Part shown: positions 27,800-37,910 of the stretch, in pieces
How positions within the stretch are numbered: the first letter of the stretch is position 1
Layout: each line of letters opens with the position of its first letter
From: Marinobacter profundi
Lineage (GTDB): Bacteria; Pseudomonadota; Gammaproteobacteria; Pseudomonadales; Oleiphilaceae
Reading direction: 5' to 3'
Assembly (NCBI RefSeq): GCF_002744715.1
Contig: NZ_KZ319374.1
Location: forward strand, 62,001 to 126,000
Length of the DNA stretch: 64,000 nucleotides
Program-made: the position numbers and the translations under genes
The notes under the pieces: generated by a model
Database searches by the model: none
What the model was told of the DNA's origin: nothing
The model's input: only the letters and a program-made list of their open reading frames with translations

Positions 27800-30163
27800 G
27801 TGCCAGTTTTTTCGACCAACCCGAAGCGCATGATGCCACTGGCAGGCCTGGTTGCGGGAATGGCGGTGGCTGTTCCGCCGTTGTCGGCCGCGGATGCGCC
27901 GACCGCGGCAGAGCTGGACTGGCGACCGCGTGCGGAGTTGCCTGCCGGCGTTCAGGCAAGGCTGCCGGCGTTCTGTGACGGCGGCTACCTGGCGCCGGAG
28001 GGTGCGGCAGGCGGTGATGAGTTGTTTGCCGGCGCGCCGGACACCGGTCAGCCGTTGCGCGCCAGCGGCCTGTCGGCCCGCTACGAGATTGATCGGGAAC
28101 TCTACCTGAGTGGCGATGTCCGCCTGCAGCAGGGGCGCTTCGTGGTAACCGGTGACGAGGCACGTTATGACCAGGCAGCCGGCGCGGTGAGTGTCAGCGG
28201 GCCGCTGGTCAGCCGCGGTGATGGCTTCCTGCTGACCGGTGAACGCGCGGATTACGACCTGGGCAGCGGCCGTTTCGACATCAATACCGCGACCTTCCTG
28301 TTGCATGGCCCGGAAATGCGGGGTTCCGCCCGTTCCCTGGCCCGTATCAGTGAGAACCAGGTTGAGATTTCCGGAGGTTCCCTGACCACCTGTGCCCCCG
28401 GTCGTAACGACTGGGCGCTGGTGGCTTCCGAGATCGTCCTCGACCGGGCTGAAGGTTTCGGCACCGCCAGGCATGTGCGCCTGGAGGTCAGGGACATTCC
28501 GGTTTTCTACTGGCCCTACGCCAGTTTCCCGATCGACGACCGCCGCAAGTCAGGCTTCCTGTACCCGGCGTTCGGCACCTCCAATGCCGGCAGCGGGCTC
28601 TACCTGTCGACACCCTACTACCTGAACCTGGCGCCCCACTACGACGCCACCCTGAATCCCCAGTACATCCATGGCCGGGGCCTGTTCAACGAGGTGGAGG
28701 GGCGCTACCTCAGCCGATTTGGTGAATCCGTCCTGCAACTGGGCTACATCGGCAACGATGTGGAATACCAGGACGAGAATCCCGGCGCTGACGGGGAACG
28801 CTGGGCCCTGGACTTTTCCACCCGGGCGCAGCTCGGTGGGGGCTGGGCCGGTTACGGTGACTATTCCGTGGTGTCCGACGATGATTACCTCAGCGATCTC
28901 AACCGCACCCTGGAAATCAACCAGGCGACCCACCTGCAGCGTCGCGGCGGGTTCCGCTACCGCGATCGCAGCCAGTTTTTCGAGGCGTACCTCAACGGCT
29001 ACCAGACCATCAACGACCGCATCGCGGCGGCCGACAAGCCCTATGCCCAGCTGCCGGAAGTGCTGTACGGCGTGACCACCGATTTCGGTCTGCTGGAAAC
29101 CTCGCTGGAGAGCCAGTACAGCTGGTTCTATCGCGACAACACCGGGCTTACCGGGCTGGACCGGGCCAACGGCCAGCGGTTGCGGTTGCTGCCGGAAGTC
29201 GCCGTGCCACTGCGTGCGCAGTGGGGCTTTGCCCGCCCTTCGGTGACCCTTGATCACACCCGCTACCAGCTTGACGACTACGACCCCGGCAGCAGTATCG
29301 AGCGCACCGTGCCGGTGGTGGAGTGGGATTCCGGGCTGTATTTCGACCGCCAGTCCAGTCTGTTCGACATCCCCTATAACCAATCCCTGGAGCCCCGGCT
29401 GTACTATGCCTGGGCCGATGCCGACGCGGACCAGGACGACATTCCGGATTTCGATACCGCCCTCAAGTCGTTCAGCTTTGACCGCCTCTTCCAGCGCAAC
29501 CGGTTCAGTGGTGGCGACCGGGTCGGTGATGCCAACCAGCTGACGGTTGCCCTGACCAGCCGCTTTAACGACCTGCTGACCGGGGCCGAGCGCGCCCGGG
29601 TGAGCCTCGGTCAGGTGTATTATTACGATGACCGCGAGGTCACCCTGGATGGCCTGGGTGCCGATAACCGCAGCGACTCGCCACTGGCCGGTGAGCTTGT
29701 GCTGCGGCCGCTCGATACCCTCGATATCCGCAGTTCCGGGTTATGGGATGCCCGTACCCGTAAGACCGAGGAAGGCCGCAGCCAACTGGTGTTCCACTCC
29801 GCCGATTACCGTTATCTGGCGAGCATTGGCCACACCTATAGTCGCGACAGTTTCGAACAGTCGGATATCGGTGCGGTTTTTCCTGTCACAGACCGTGTTA
29901 GTCTGATCGGCCGCTGGGTTTATGACTCGCAGCTCGATCGCACCGTGGGTACCCTGGCGGGGCTGGAGTACAACAATTGCTGCTGGAGTGTCCAGCTGGT
30001 CAACCAGAGTTACCTGACGGATGACAGTGAGCTGGATAACCGCATTCTGTTCCAGGTCCAGCTGAAGGGGCTTGGCGGCAGCAGCGGCTCGTCCAGCCAG
30101 ATTTCCGAGGCCATTTACGGTTTCGATGAACGGGAGCGGCGCCGCTTTGGCGACCGCTACTGA
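27800..30163 (+). CDS. lptD: LPS assembly outer-membrane protein LptD
   Basis: 787 residues, normal for the family. A signal peptide ends near residue 31. The N-terminal jelly-roll (~85-220) is OstA/LptA-like (YLSGDVRLQQGRFVVTGDEARYD), and the rest is the 26-strand barrel, with FYWPYASFPIDDRRKSGFLYP at its start (Pro-rich opening). Cysteines at ~59, ~195 and an adjacent pair at ~726-727 correspond to those that form the inter-domain disulfides in E. coli. It inserts LPS into the outer leaflet. The GTG start with AGGA upstream is favoured; ATG 27830 is possible. Confidence 0.96.
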   Translation: MPVFSTNPKRMMPLAGLVAGMAVAVPPLSAADAPTAAELDWRPRAELPAGVQARLPAFCDGGYLAPEGAAGGDELFAGAPDTGQPLRASGLSARYEIDRELYLSGDVRLQQGRFVVTGDEARYDQAAGAVSVSGPLVSRGDGFLLTGERADYDLGSGRFDINTATFLLHGPEMRGSARSLARISENQVEISGGSLTTCAPGRNDWALVASEIVLDRAEGFGTARHVRLEVRDIPVFYWPYASFPIDDRRKSGFLYPAFGTSNAGSGLYLSTPYYLNLAPHYDATLNPQYIHGRGLFNEVEGRYLSRFGESVLQLGYIGNDVEYQDENPGADGERWALDFSTRAQLGGGWAGYGDYSVVSDDDYLSDLNRTLEINQATHLQRRGGFRYRDRSQFFEAYLNGYQTINDRIAAADKPYAQLPEVLYGVTTDFGLLETSLESQYSWFYRDNTGLTGLDRANGQRLRLLPEVAVPLRAQWGFARPSVTLDHTRYQLDDYDPGSSIERTVPVVEWDSGLYFDRQSSLFDIPYNQSLEPRLYYAWADADADQDDIPDFDTALKSFSFDRLFQRNRFSGGDRVGDANQLTVALTSRFNDLLTGAERARVSLGQVYYYDDREVTLDGLGADNRSDSPLAGELVLRPLDTLDIRSSGLWDARTRKTEEGRSQLVFHSADYRYLASIGHTYSRDSFEQSDIGAVFPVTDRVSLIGRWVYDSQLDRTVGTLAGLEYNNCCWSVQLVNQSYLTDDSELDNRILFQVQLKGLGGSSGSSSQISEAIYGFDERERRRFGDRY

Positions 30164-30206
30164 CGGCGTCGGCCGTCAGTCAGAATTTGATAACGCAGAG
30201 GTGACT

Positions 30207-31526
30207 ATGAAGGCGAAGCTTCGCCGTGGTGTGTACATGCTGGTGCTGATGATGGCACTGGTGGTTCCGGCTGTCTCCCAGGCAGAGCGCCAGCCGCTCG
30301 ACAAGGTCGTGGCCATTGTGGATGACGGCGTCATTCTGCAGACCGAGCTGGATAACCGCATCAACACCATCGTTACCCGGCTGGGCGCCCAGGGCACCGG
30401 GCTGCCACCGCGGGAGATCCTCGCGGAGCGGGTACTGGATCAGTTGATTACCGAGTCCATCCAGCTGCAGATGGCCGAGCAGATGGGGATGCGGGTCAGC
30501 GATAACGAGCTGAACGAAACCATGCGCTCGATTGCCGAGCGTAATGACATGACCATGGCCCAGTTCGAACAACAGCTCCAGCTGGAAGGGGTGAGCTATA
30601 ACGAGGCGCGGGAGCAGATCCGCCGCGAGATGCTGAGCAGTCGGGTGCAGCAGCGCCGCGTCGGCAACCGGGTCCGGGTGACTGAAAGGGAAGTGGAAAA
30701 CTATCTGGAAGCCCAGCGCAGCAACGGCGCCAGCCGGGCGGAATACCAGCTGGCCCATATCCTGGTTGCAGTGGAGGACAGTACGGATGAGGCCGCCGTT
30801 GCCGCTGCCCGCAGCAAGGCCGAGCGCTTGCGCCAGGAGATTCTTGAAGGCCGGGATTTCCGCTCGGTCGCGGTTGCCGAGTCTGATGCCAGCAACGCCC
30901 TTGAAGGCGGGGCGATGGGTTGGCGCCCGGAAAGCCAGTTGCCGTCGCTGCTCGAAGGGGTGGTTCCCACCCTGCCGGTGGGGGTGCCGTCCGAGGTGCT
31001 GGGTAACAGCAGCGGTTTCCACCTGGTCATGGTGCTGGACAAGCGCGGCGGTGATACCCGCCAGGTGATTGAACAGCACAAGGTGCGTCATATCCTGATT
31101 CGCCCGACCGAAACCATTAGTGATGCCCAGGCCGAGCAACACATTCGCGACATCCATCGCCAGTTGCAGGACGGTGCCGACTTTGCCGAGCTGGCCCGTG
31201 AGGTCTCCGATGATCCGGTATCCGGCTCGGCCGGTGGTGATCTGGGCTGGGTCAACCGCGGCCAAATGGTGCCGGAATTCGAAAGCGCGATGCTGGCGGC
31301 CAGGGTTGGCGAGCTGGAAGGCCCCTTCCGTTCCCAGTTTGGCTGGCACATCCTGCAGGTTCAGGAACGCCGCCAGAAGGACATCAGCGGTGAGCTGAAA
31401 GAAAGCGAGGCGCGCCAGTCGATTTACCGCCGCAAGTTTGACCAGGAATTGCAGAACTGGCTGCGGGAAATCCGCGACGAAGCCTTTGTTGAAATCAAGA
31501 TTGGTGAGGCTGCAGACGCGTCATGA
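30207..31526 (+). CDS. surA: Periplasmic chaperone / peptidyl-prolyl isomerase SurA
   Basis: 439 residues. The signal peptide ends at VSQA-ERQPL. The N-terminal chaperone domain begins [21 protein letters not shown]. Two parvulin domains follow: the first from ~177 ([10 protein letters not shown]), the second from ~292 ([19 protein letters not shown]) with [10 protein letters not shown]. SurA escorts outer-membrane proteins, including LptD, to the Bam complex, so its place right after lptD is functionally sensible. Its stop overlaps the pdxA start as ATGA. Confidence 0.96.
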   Translation: MKAKLRRGVYMLVLMMALVVPAVSQAERQPLDKVVAIVDDGVILQTELDNRINTIVTRLGAQGTGLPPREILAERVLDQLITESIQLQMAEQMGMRVSDNELNETMRSIAERNDMTMAQFEQQLQLEGVSYNEAREQIRREMLSSRVQQRRVGNRVRVTEREVENYLEAQRSNGASRAEYQLAHILVAVEDSTDEAAVAAARSKAERLRQEILEGRDFRSVAVAESDASNALEGGAMGWRPESQLPSLLEGVVPTLPVGVPSEVLGNSSGFHLVMVLDKRGGDTRQVIEQHKVRHILIRPTETISDAQAEQHIRDIHRQLQDGADFAELAREVSDDPVSGSAGGDLGWVNRGQMVPEFESAMLAARVGELEGPFRSQFGWHILQVQERRQKDISGELKESEARQSIYRRKFDQELQNWLREIRDEAFVEIKIGEAADAS

Positions 31527-32533
31527 CGGCACCGGTCATTCTCGCCCTGACCGCCGGTGAACCGGCGGGTATTGGTCCGGAACTCTGTGTCCAGCTGGCG
31601 GGGGAAGAGCGCACGGCCGGCATCGTGGTGGTGGCCAGTCCGGAACTGCTGGCGCAGCGGGCCGCCCAGCTTGGCCTGACCGTTGAGCTCCTGCCATGGC
31701 AGCCCGGCGATACCCCGGCGACAGCGGCGGGCAGGCTTTCGGTGCTGGCGGTAGCCGGGCTGGCGTCGGCTCGGGCCGGTCAGCTTGATCCGGCCAACAG
31801 TGGCTATGTCCTGGAGACCTTGACGGTGGCCGCCCGGGGCTGTCTCGACGGTACCTTTGACGGCATGGTTACCGCGCCGGTTCACAAGGGTGTAATCAAC
31901 GAGGCCGGCATTCCGTTCAGTGGCCACACCGAATTCCTCCAGGAACTGTGCGGCGTCGAGCGGGTGGTGATGATGCTGGCAACCGCCGAGTTGCGGGTGG
32001 CGCTAGTGACCACTCACTTGCCGCTCAAGGACGTGTCCGCAGCCATTACCCCGGAGCGACTGAGCCAGGTGACGCGAATTCTCAACAACGATCTGCGCAG
32101 GTTCTTCGGCATTGCCAACCCGCGGATCCTGGTGGCCGGGCTCAATCCCCACGCCGGGGAGGGCGGTCACCTGGGGCGCGAGGAAATCGAGGTGATTGAG
32201 CCGGCTCTGCAGCAACTGCGCCGCGAGGGTATCCAGCTGACCGGTCCGTTGCCGGCGGATACCCTGTTCACCCCCCACTGGCTGGACCAGGCCGATGCGG
32301 TGCTGGCCATGTACCATGACCAGGGCCTGCCGGTACTGAAGTTTCAGGGTTTCGGCCGCGCCGTCAATATCACCCTCGGGTTGCCCATCGTCCGCACTTC
32401 GGTTGATCACGGCACGGCGCTGGATCTGGCCGGCAGCGGCAAGGCCGACGCCGGCAGCCTCCACACCGCGATAACCGTTGGCGAGCAGATGGCCCGCTGC
32501 CTGCGCGACAGCAAGAAGGAAGCACAGTCATGA
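31523..32533 (+). CDS. pdxA: 4-hydroxythreonine-4-phosphate dehydrogenase
   Basis: 336 residues. The N-terminus [13 protein letters not shown] is typical. Metal-binding histidines are present in [11 protein letters not shown] (~135), [15 protein letters not shown] (~210) and [12 protein letters not shown] (~268), and the C-terminal [19 protein letters not shown] motif is complete. It acts in the DXP-dependent vitamin B6 pathway with PdxJ. Overlaps of 4 bp at both ends (surA and rsmA) show tight operon packing. Confidence 0.96.
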   Translation: MTAPVILALTAGEPAGIGPELCVQLAGEERTAGIVVVASPELLAQRAAQLGLTVELLPWQPGDTPATAAGRLSVLAVAGLASARAGQLDPANSGYVLETLTVAARGCLDGTFDGMVTAPVHKGVINEAGIPFSGHTEFLQELCGVERVVMMLATAELRVALVTTHLPLKDVSAAITPERLSQVTRILNNDLRRFFGIANPRILVAGLNPHAGEGGHLGREEIEVIEPALQQLRREGIQLTGPLPADTLFTPHWLDQADAVLAMYHDQGLPVLKFQGFGRAVNITLGLPIVRTSVDHGTALDLAGSGKADAGSLHTAITVGEQMARCLRDSKKEAQS

Positions 32534-33363
32534 GCCGGACGGCCGGCCACAAGGCCCGTAAACGCTTTGGTCAGAACTTTCTCCACGATCCGGGGGTGAT
32601 CGAGCGCATCGTCCGTGCGATCAATCCTGCGCCGGACGACGCCATGGTCGAAATCGGCCCGGGTCTCGGTGCGTTGACCGAGGAAATCCTGGCGGTCAAT
32701 CCGAACCTGCAGGTGGTGGAGCTGGACCGGGACCTGATCCCGGTGCTGCGCACCAAGTTTTTCAATTACCCGAATTTCCGGATTCACGAAGCGGATGCGC
32801 TGAGTTTTGATTTCAGCCAGCTGGCCACCGACAAGCCGTTGCGCATCGTGGGTAACCTGCCCTATAACATTTCCACGCCACTGATCTTTCACCTGCTGTC
32901 CCAGGCCGGCGTGGTGCAGGACATGCACTTCATGCTGCAGAAGGAAGTGGTGCAGCGGCTGGCGGCGATGCCGGGTGACAACAACTACGGCCGCCTCGGC
33001 ATCATGGCGCAGTATTTCTGCCGTGTGCAGCCCTTGTTCGAGGTGGGTCCGGGGGCGTTCCGGCCGGCGCCGAAAGTGGATTCGGCCATCGTCCGGCTGG
33101 TGCCCCACCAGACCCTGCCGCATCCGGCACGGGACCTGGCAACACTGCAGGCGGTGGTGCGGACCGCGTTTAATGCCCGTCGCAAGACCCTGCGCAAGGC
33201 GCTGGCCGGTATGGTCTCGGTTGAGCAGTTGCAAAGCCTGGGGATCGACGACAACCTGCGGCCGGAAAACCTGTCGCTGGCCGACTACGTGGCGATTGCC
33301 GATCTGCTGGTGGCAAACCGGCCGGCCGACGCTGCCGCGGATGACGCGACCGGCGGGACCTGA
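32530..33363 (+). CDS. rsmA: 16S rRNA dimethyladenosine methyltransferase
   Basis: 277 residues. The N-terminus [17 protein letters not shown]-binding [15 protein letters not shown] (~41), the NLPYNIS catalytic motif (~110) and the C-terminal [12 protein letters not shown] are all present. It dimethylates the two adjacent adenosines in helix 45 of 16S rRNA during 30S maturation; loss confers kasugamycin resistance. The ATG overlaps the pdxA stop. Confidence 0.97.
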   Translation: MSRTAGHKARKRFGQNFLHDPGVIERIVRAINPAPDDAMVEIGPGLGALTEEILAVNPNLQVVELDRDLIPVLRTKFFNYPNFRIHEADALSFDFSQLATDKPLRIVGNLPYNISTPLIFHLLSQAGVVQDMHFMLQKEVVQRLAAMPGDNNYGRLGIMAQYFCRVQPLFEVGPGAFRPAPKVDSAIVRLVPHQTLPHPARDLATLQAVVRTAFNARRKTLRKALAGMVSVEQLQSLGIDDNLRPENLSLADYVAIADLLVANRPADAAADDATGGT

Positions 33364-33366
33364 GCC

Positions 33367-34167
33367 ATGACGGACTACGCCATCGGTGACATCCAGGGCT
33401 GTTTCGACCGCCTGCTGGATGTCCTCGCCAAAGTGGATTTTTCGCCGTCCCGCGACCGCCTGTGGGTGGCCGGGGATCTGATCAATCGGGGCCCGGATTC
33501 GCTGGCCACGCTGCGTCACATCGAGGCGATGGGGAGTTCGGCGGTGGTGGTGCTGGGCAATCACGACCTGCATTTGCTTGCCGTAGCACTGGGCGGCCAC
33601 AAGCCCAAGGCCAAGGACACCCTGGCGGATATCCTCGGGGCGCCCGACCACGACCGGCTGATCGAATGGCTGCGACAGCAGAATATCTGTGTCTATGACG
33701 GCGACCGCCAGCTGTTCATGGCTCACGCCGGGTTGCCCCATATCTGGAGCGTGGAGCAGGCGCGGGCGCATGGTCGTGAGCTGGAGGCAGTGATCCGTGG
33801 CCCTGGCGCAGGCGAATACTTCCGCCAGATGTATGGCAATTTCCCGGCCTGCTGGGACGATCGCCTCAGCGGCATGGAACGCTGGCGGATGATCACCAAC
33901 TACTTTACCCGGATGCGATTCATTGCCGCGGATGGCACCCTCGAGCTGGCCACCAAGGAAGCCGCCGGCAAGGCGCCGGAAGGTTTTGCTCCCTGGTTCC
34001 GGTACCCCCGCAACGATGATGTTAAAGTCATCTTCGGGCACTGGGCGGCCCTGGAAGGCCAGACCGGCAGTGACCGCTTTATCGGCCTGGATACCGGCTG
34101 CGTCTGGGGCGGGGTATTGACCATGATGGATCTCGATACCGGGGAGCGTATCCACTGTGACTGCTGA
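33367..34167 (+). CDS. apaH: Bis(5'-nucleosyl)-tetraphosphatase (symmetrical)
   Basis: 266 residues. The metallophosphatase motifs are in order: YAIGDIQGCFDRL (~4-16), GDLINRGPDSL (~38), LGNHDLHLL (~63) and the C-terminal FGHWAALEG (~217) and GLDTGCVWGG. It splits Ap4A into two ADP. It starts 3 bp after rsmA and its end overlaps the DUF423 gene by 11 bp. The order surA-pdxA-rsmA-apaH is conserved with E. coli. Confidence 0.96.
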   Translation: MTDYAIGDIQGCFDRLLDVLAKVDFSPSRDRLWVAGDLINRGPDSLATLRHIEAMGSSAVVVLGNHDLHLLAVALGGHKPKAKDTLADILGAPDHDRLIEWLRQQNICVYDGDRQLFMAHAGLPHIWSVEQARAHGRELEAVIRGPGAGEYFRQMYGNFPACWDDRLSGMERWRMITNYFTRMRFIAADGTLELATKEAAGKAPEGFAPWFRYPRNDDVKVIFGHWAALEGQTGSDRFIGLDTGCVWGGVLTMMDLDTGERIHCDC

Positions 34168-34549
34168 ATCTGCCCGGGTCGCACGTTTTCCGCTGGTTGC
34201 CGGCGGGGTGTTTGCCTTGTCCGGCGTGATGGCCGGGGCTTTCGGAGCCCATGGGTTACGGGGTATGGTCAGTGGGCGGGAGCTGGAGGTATTCCAGACC
34301 GCGGTGACCTATCAGATCTATCATGCCCTGGCACTGGTACTGGTGGCGGTGCTTGTCGGGCAGCTGGCCTCGCGGCGGTTGCTCGTCGTTGCGGCGGGAT
34401 TCTTTGTTGCAGGGATTCTGCTGTTCAGCGGCAGTCTCTACCTGCTGGTGCTGACCGGGCTTCGCGGGCTGGGGCCGGTAACCCCGCTCGGTGGTGTGTG
34501 TTTTATGGCGGGTTGGGCGTTGCTGGTAGCCGCCGGCCTGCGGCGCTGA
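34157..34549 (+). CDS. DUF423 family small membrane protein (YgdD-like)
   Basis: 130 residues with four predicted transmembrane helices. The family motif GAFGAHGLRG is near residue 28 and TAVTYQIYHALAL follows. The start is a GTG inside the last codons of apaH, indicating coupling. Function in bacteria is unknown. Confidence 0.82.
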   Translation: MTAESARVARFPLVAGGVFALSGVMAGAFGAHGLRGMVSGRELEVFQTAVTYQIYHALALVLVAVLVGQLASRRLLVVAAGFFVAGILLFSGSLYLLVLTGLRGLGPVTPLGGVCFMAGWALLVAAGLRR

Positions 34550-34588
34550 AGGGCGCCGCGCCTGCCCGCACTGATGACTGGAACGACT

Positions 34589-34789
34589 ATGCAAATACAG
34601 GTAAACGGTGACATTCTGGAGCTGCCGGACGGCGCAACGATCAGTGCGCTTGTCGAACAACTGGAGCTGGCTGGCAAGCGGCTGGCGGTTGAGGTCAACG
34701 AAGATATCGTACCTCGCAGCCGGCATGCCGAATACCGGCTGAGTGCAGGCGACCGCGTCGAGGTGGTTCACGCTATCGGTGGCGGTTGA
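34589..34789 (+). CDS. thiS: Sulfur-carrier protein ThiS
   Basis: 66 residues from the ATG at 34589 (MQIQVNGD). A ubiquitin-like fold ends in the required Gly-Gly, here AIGGG, with a single extra Gly as the reading is IGGG. The C-terminal glycine is thiocarboxylated and donates sulfur to thiazole synthesis. thiG follows 57 bp downstream. No thiO, thiF or thiC is in the window and I see no TPP riboswitch upstream. Confidence 0.93.
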   Translation: MQIQVNGDILELPDGATISALVEQLELAGKRLAVEVNEDIVPRSRHAEYRLSAGDRVEVVHAIGGG

Positions 34790-34846
34790 ACCGCCCCCGG
34801 ACCTGACCTTCTGTTTCCCCATTTCACTCCCTGATTCTGGTGCTAA

Positions 34847-35656
34847 ATGACCGTGACTTCTGACATCAAGCTTCCCGAAGACAAGCCCCTCGTGATCGAC
34901 GGCCGTGTCTACTCCTCCCGGCTGCTGGTGGGAACCGGCAAATACCGCGATCTGATGGAAACCGGCCATGCCATCGAGGCCAGCGGCGCGGAGATAGTGA
35001 CCGTTGCGGTGCGCCGTACCAATCTCGGCCAGAACCCGGATGAACCCAACCTGCTGGATGTGATCTCCCCGGAGCGCTACACCATCCTGCCCAATACTGC
35101 GGGCTGCTACACGGCGAAGGATGCGGTGCGTACCTGCCGGCTGGCCCGGGAACTGCTCGACGGGCACAACCTGGTCAAGCTGGAGGTGCTGGGTGAGGAG
35201 AAAACCCTGTACCCCAACATGACCGAGACCCTGGCGGCGGCGGAGGAGCTGGTCAACGACGGCTTCAAGATCATGGTCTACTGTTCCGATGACCCGTTGC
35301 TGGCGAAGCGCCTGGAGGAGATGGGCTGTATCGCCATCATGCCGCTGGGGGCGCCGATTGGCTCCGGGCTGGGTATCCAGAACCGCTATAACATCCGCCT
35401 GATTGTGGAGAATGCCACGGTACCGGTACTGGTGGATGCCGGTGTTGGTACCGCGTCGGACGCCACGATTGCCATGGAGCTGGGTTGTGACGGCGTGTTG
35501 ATGAATACCGCCATTGCCCAGGCGCAGGATCCGATTCGCATGGCCCATGCCATGCGCCTGGCCATCGAGTCCGGCCGGGAAGCCTACCTGGCTGGCCGTA
35601 TGCCGAAGAAACGCTATGCCAGTGCGTCGTCGCCCCTGGACGGGACCTTTTTCTGA
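34847..35656 (+). CDS. thiG: Thiazole synthase
   Basis: 269 residues. The TIM barrel shows [10 protein letters not shown] (~25), the substrate-binding Lys in NLVKLEVLG (~112), [10 protein letters not shown] (~168) and [11 protein letters not shown]. The C-terminus extends to [10 protein letters not shown]. ThiG condenses DXP, dehydroglycine and ThiS-thiocarboxylate into the thiazole of thiamine. Confidence 0.97.
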   Translation: MTVTSDIKLPEDKPLVIDGRVYSSRLLVGTGKYRDLMETGHAIEASGAEIVTVAVRRTNLGQNPDEPNLLDVISPERYTILPNTAGCYTAKDAVRTCRLARELLDGHNLVKLEVLGEEKTLYPNMTETLAAAEELVNDGFKIMVYCSDDPLLAKRLEEMGCIAIMPLGAPIGSGLGIQNRYNIRLIVENATVPVLVDAGVGTASDATIAMELGCDGVLMNTAIAQAQDPIRMAHAMRLAIESGREAYLAGRMPKKRYASASSPLDGTFF

Positions 35657-35761
35657 GCCCGGGCCGAGGGCATTCCGGGGGCCGGAAGCGCTGTCCCGGC
35701 CCCGATCCAGCGCGGTTTCAAAACCCGCCTCAAACCTGATGATGAGTGTTGCAGTATCGTC

Positions 35762-36355
35762 ATGACAGAACAACAACCAAGCCGTCGCGAGACCATTCTG
35801 CAGGCCCTGGCCGGCCTGCTCGAAACCGACCCGGGGGCGCGTATCACCACCGCCAACCTGGCCCGTACCGTTGGGGTGACCGAGGCCGCACTCTATCGCC
35901 ACTTCCCCAGCAAGCGCAAGATGTTCGAGAGTCTGATCGAGTTTGCCGAGGACGCGGTGTTTTCCCGCTGCCAGCTGATCCTGCAGGATCAGGACGATGC
36001 CCGGGTCCGTCTCCAGCAGCTGGCCCACCTGGTGCTGGTGTTTGCTGAAAGGAATCCGGGGTTGTGCCGGGTACTGACCGGGGATGCCCTGGTCGGTGAG
36101 GACGAAGCCTTGCGGCGGCGTTCGTCGCAGTTCTTCGAGCGCCTGGAAACCCAGGTGCGTCAGGTACTCAAGGAAGGCGAGATTCGCCAGGGCCTGCGGC
36201 CCCGCACCAGCGCTGCCCGTGGCGCAGACTGGCTGCTGGTGTTTATCGAGGGGCGGATCCAGCGTTTCGCCCGGTCGTCGTTCCTCCGGCTGCCGACGAC
36301 GGATTTTGACGAATCCTGGGCGCTGGTTGCCGAGGGGTTATGGGGGACGCCCTAG
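35762..36355 (+). CDS. slmA: Nucleoid occlusion factor SlmA (TetR family)
   Basis: 197 residues. It aligns with E. coli SlmA throughout: ITTANLARTVGVTEAALYRHFPSKRKMFESLIEF is the helix-turn-helix region (~30-60; given as landmarks only), then ERNPGLCRVLTGDAL and LFxR-type C-terminal helices. SlmA binds palindromic DNA sites over the chromosome and blocks FtsZ assembly there. It stands alone downstream of thiG with a ~105-bp gap. Confidence 0.93.
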   Translation: MTEQQPSRRETILQALAGLLETDPGARITTANLARTVGVTEAALYRHFPSKRKMFESLIEFAEDAVFSRCQLILQDQDDARVRLQQLAHLVLVFAERNPGLCRVLTGDALVGEDEALRRRSSQFFERLETQVRQVLKEGEIRQGLRPRTSAARGADWLLVFIEGRIQRFARSSFLRLPTTDFDESWALVAEGLWGTP

Positions 36356-36363
36356 GGTGTCCC
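36344..36363. terminator. Short hairpin across the slmA stop
   Basis: GGGACGCCC-TA-GGGTGTCCC is an inverted repeat of 9 bp with one mismatch, lying at the junction of two convergent genes only 13 bp apart. It lacks a T-tract. Confidence 0.35.
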
Positions 36364-36368
36364 GCCGC

Positions 36369-37163
36369 TTACGCCGCCGCCAGTAACCGGCGCAGCTCGT
36401 CGTAGATTCCGGGCGCCGAGACCAGGATGTCCCGCCCCCACAAATCCTCCGGATAGCCTTGCGGAACCGCGCTGAAATGGCCTGCCGTCGCCCCGGCTTC
36501 CAGGGCGACCAGGCGGGCTGCGGCAAAGTCCCATGGGCTGACATTTTCGTAGTAGGCATCCAGCCGGCCACAGGCCACCCAGCAGATATCCAGTGCCGCC
36601 GAGCCAATCCGTCGCAGGTCGCGGCAATGATGGATCATCACGTCCAGGCGCCGGATCAGCGGCGCCAGCTCGTCCTTGGTGTAGGGGAAACCGGTGGCAA
36701 ACAGTGTTTCCCGCAGCACCGTGGCGCCGCTGTGCCGAATTGCCTGGCCATTGAGGGTGGCGCCCCCGCCCAGGGTGGCGCGGAAGGTTTCGCCGGCAAA
36801 TGGCGCATGGACTACTCCGGCCCGGACCCGGCCTTTCTCGGCATAGGCAATGGACACGGCCACCTGTGGGTGGCCGTAGGCATAGTTAACGGTGCCGTCA
36901 ATCGGGTCGACAATCCACAACGGTGTATCCAGCTGCTCGGCCTGGCTCAGGTCCGGCATGGTTTCCTCCGACAGGATGCGGTGCTCCGGAAAGCGCTCGC
37001 GAATGGCGCCGGTGATCATTTCGTCGGCCAGCACATCAGCATGGGTGACCAGCTCGGTCTGTTGTTTGTAGTCGGTGCGCAGGGTGTTGTTGTCCCGTTC
37101 GCGACGGATCAGGTCGCCGGCCTGCCGGGCCAGTTGTTCGGCAAAATCAGTGATGTGGTGCAC
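36369..37163 (-). CDS. Inositol monophosphatase family protein
   Basis: 264 residues. Motifs: SEETMP (metal Glu ~66), WIVDPIDGTVNYAYGHP (~84-100) and the C-terminal WDFAAARLVALEAGA (Asp ~211). These define the Mg-dependent IMPase/FBPase superfamily. SuhB is the usual member, but the sequence RIGSAALDICWVACGRLDAYYE fits generic IMPases equally. Substrate could be inositol phosphate, a nucleotide phosphate or histidinol phosphate; not decidable here. Confidence 0.87.
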   Translation of the reverse strand: MHHITDFAEQLARQAGDLIRRERDNNTLRTDYKQQTELVTHADVLADEMITGAIRERFPEHRILSEETMPDLSQAEQLDTPLWIVDPIDGTVNYAYGHPQVAVSIAYAEKGRVRAGVVHAPFAGETFRATLGGGATLNGQAIRHSGATVLRETLFATGFPYTKDELAPLIRRLDVMIHHCRDLRRIGSAALDICWVACGRLDAYYENVSPWDFAAARLVALEAGATAGHFSAVPQGYPEDLWGRDILVSAPGIYDELRRLLAAA

Positions 37164-37502
37164 GGGGGGAACTCCTGTCAGCGTCAGTAGGAGGGCTCAT
37201 GGAAGCACTGAACGGGGCTGGCTGCAAGGACGGACGGTCAGTCTTTCCGGTTATAGCCGGTATGCCCCGGCGGCATACCGGGCTGGCTGGTTAACATCGT
37301 GTGAACATTTGTTGCCCCTGCCGGGGCTCTTTTACACAATTGATGTGCGGCATTTTATTGCAACAATAAGAAACATCTAAAATCTTGCTGCAGGTCAATT
37401 CCAACCATATCTTCATTTGAAACGGGCGGCCTTTTTGATTAGGACGCTGGTCAAGTGCTACTTCCATTGAATAGATGATAATTCCAAGCGAGGAACTCGG
37501 TA
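37164..37502. other. Divergent intergenic region upstream of the roadblock cassette
   Basis: 339 bp without a gene. It holds a perfect 10-bp hairpin, CCGGTATGCC/GGCATACCGG with loop CCGGC (37257-37281), not followed by a T-tract and so perhaps an operator. An AT-rich stretch contains a good -10 element TAAAAT (37378-37383) with a weak TTATTG 17 bp upstream, oriented toward the cassette. AGGA at 37491-37494 is the ribosome-binding site of the first roadblock gene. Confidence 0.5.
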
Positions 37503-37862
37503 ATGGCGGATATTTCCGGACTGAAAGAAATTGATGGTTTTGTGGGTGCCTGTCTGGTGGACAGTGACTCCGGCCTGGTTCTGGGCAAAGAGGGTGGCAA
37601 GGATTTTGACCTCGATACCGCTGCGGCAGGCAACACCGAGGTGGTTCGTGCCAAGCGCAAGACCATGACGGCACTGGGTATTAACGGAGGTATCGAAGAT
37701 ATCCTGATCACCCTGGATGACCAGTATCACCTGATCCGTCTGCTGAAGAGTAATGAAGCCATCTTCCTGTACGTTGTGCTCGACAAGGCCCGCGGTAATC
37801 TCGGCATGGCGCGGATGGTCACCAAGAAAGTCGAGCAGGGTGTGGACCTGTCGGCGCTTTAA
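37503..37862 (+). CDS. Roadblock/LC7-like protein, first gene of GTPase cassette
   Basis: 119 residues, soluble. The pattern EIDGFVGACLVDSDSGLVLG, a central helix (EVVRAKRKTMTAL), then DILITLDDQYHLIRLL and FLYVVLDKARGNLGMARM matches the alpha-beta layout of roadblock/LC7 (MglB-like) folds. Such proteins partner small GTPases as activators or scaffolds. It begins a four-gene unit (37503-39861) that also encodes a GTPase and a second roadblock protein. AGGA lies 8 nt before the ATG. Confidence 0.75.
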   Translation: MADISGLKEIDGFVGACLVDSDSGLVLGKEGGKDFDLDTAAAGNTEVVRAKRKTMTALGINGGIEDILITLDDQYHLIRLLKSNEAIFLYVVLDKARGNLGMARMVTKKVEQGVDLSAL

Positions 37863-37910
37863 TGGTGTCGATGAATGGCGGCGCTTCCATCTGATCAGGA
37901 GGCTTTAAGT

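Noticed and set aside
32407..34155. A 582-codon minus-strand frame across rsmA and apaH
   Set aside because: It lies opposite two confidently identified enzymes and shows only low-complexity His/Gln/Arg composition.
34549..34588. TPP riboswitch upstream of thiS
   Set aside because: The space is only ~40 bp and none of the THI-box conserved segments is visible.
34256..36028. A 590-codon minus-strand frame across DUF423, thiS, thiG and slmA
   Set aside because: It runs through four real genes and their intergenic gaps; no start context or protein family.
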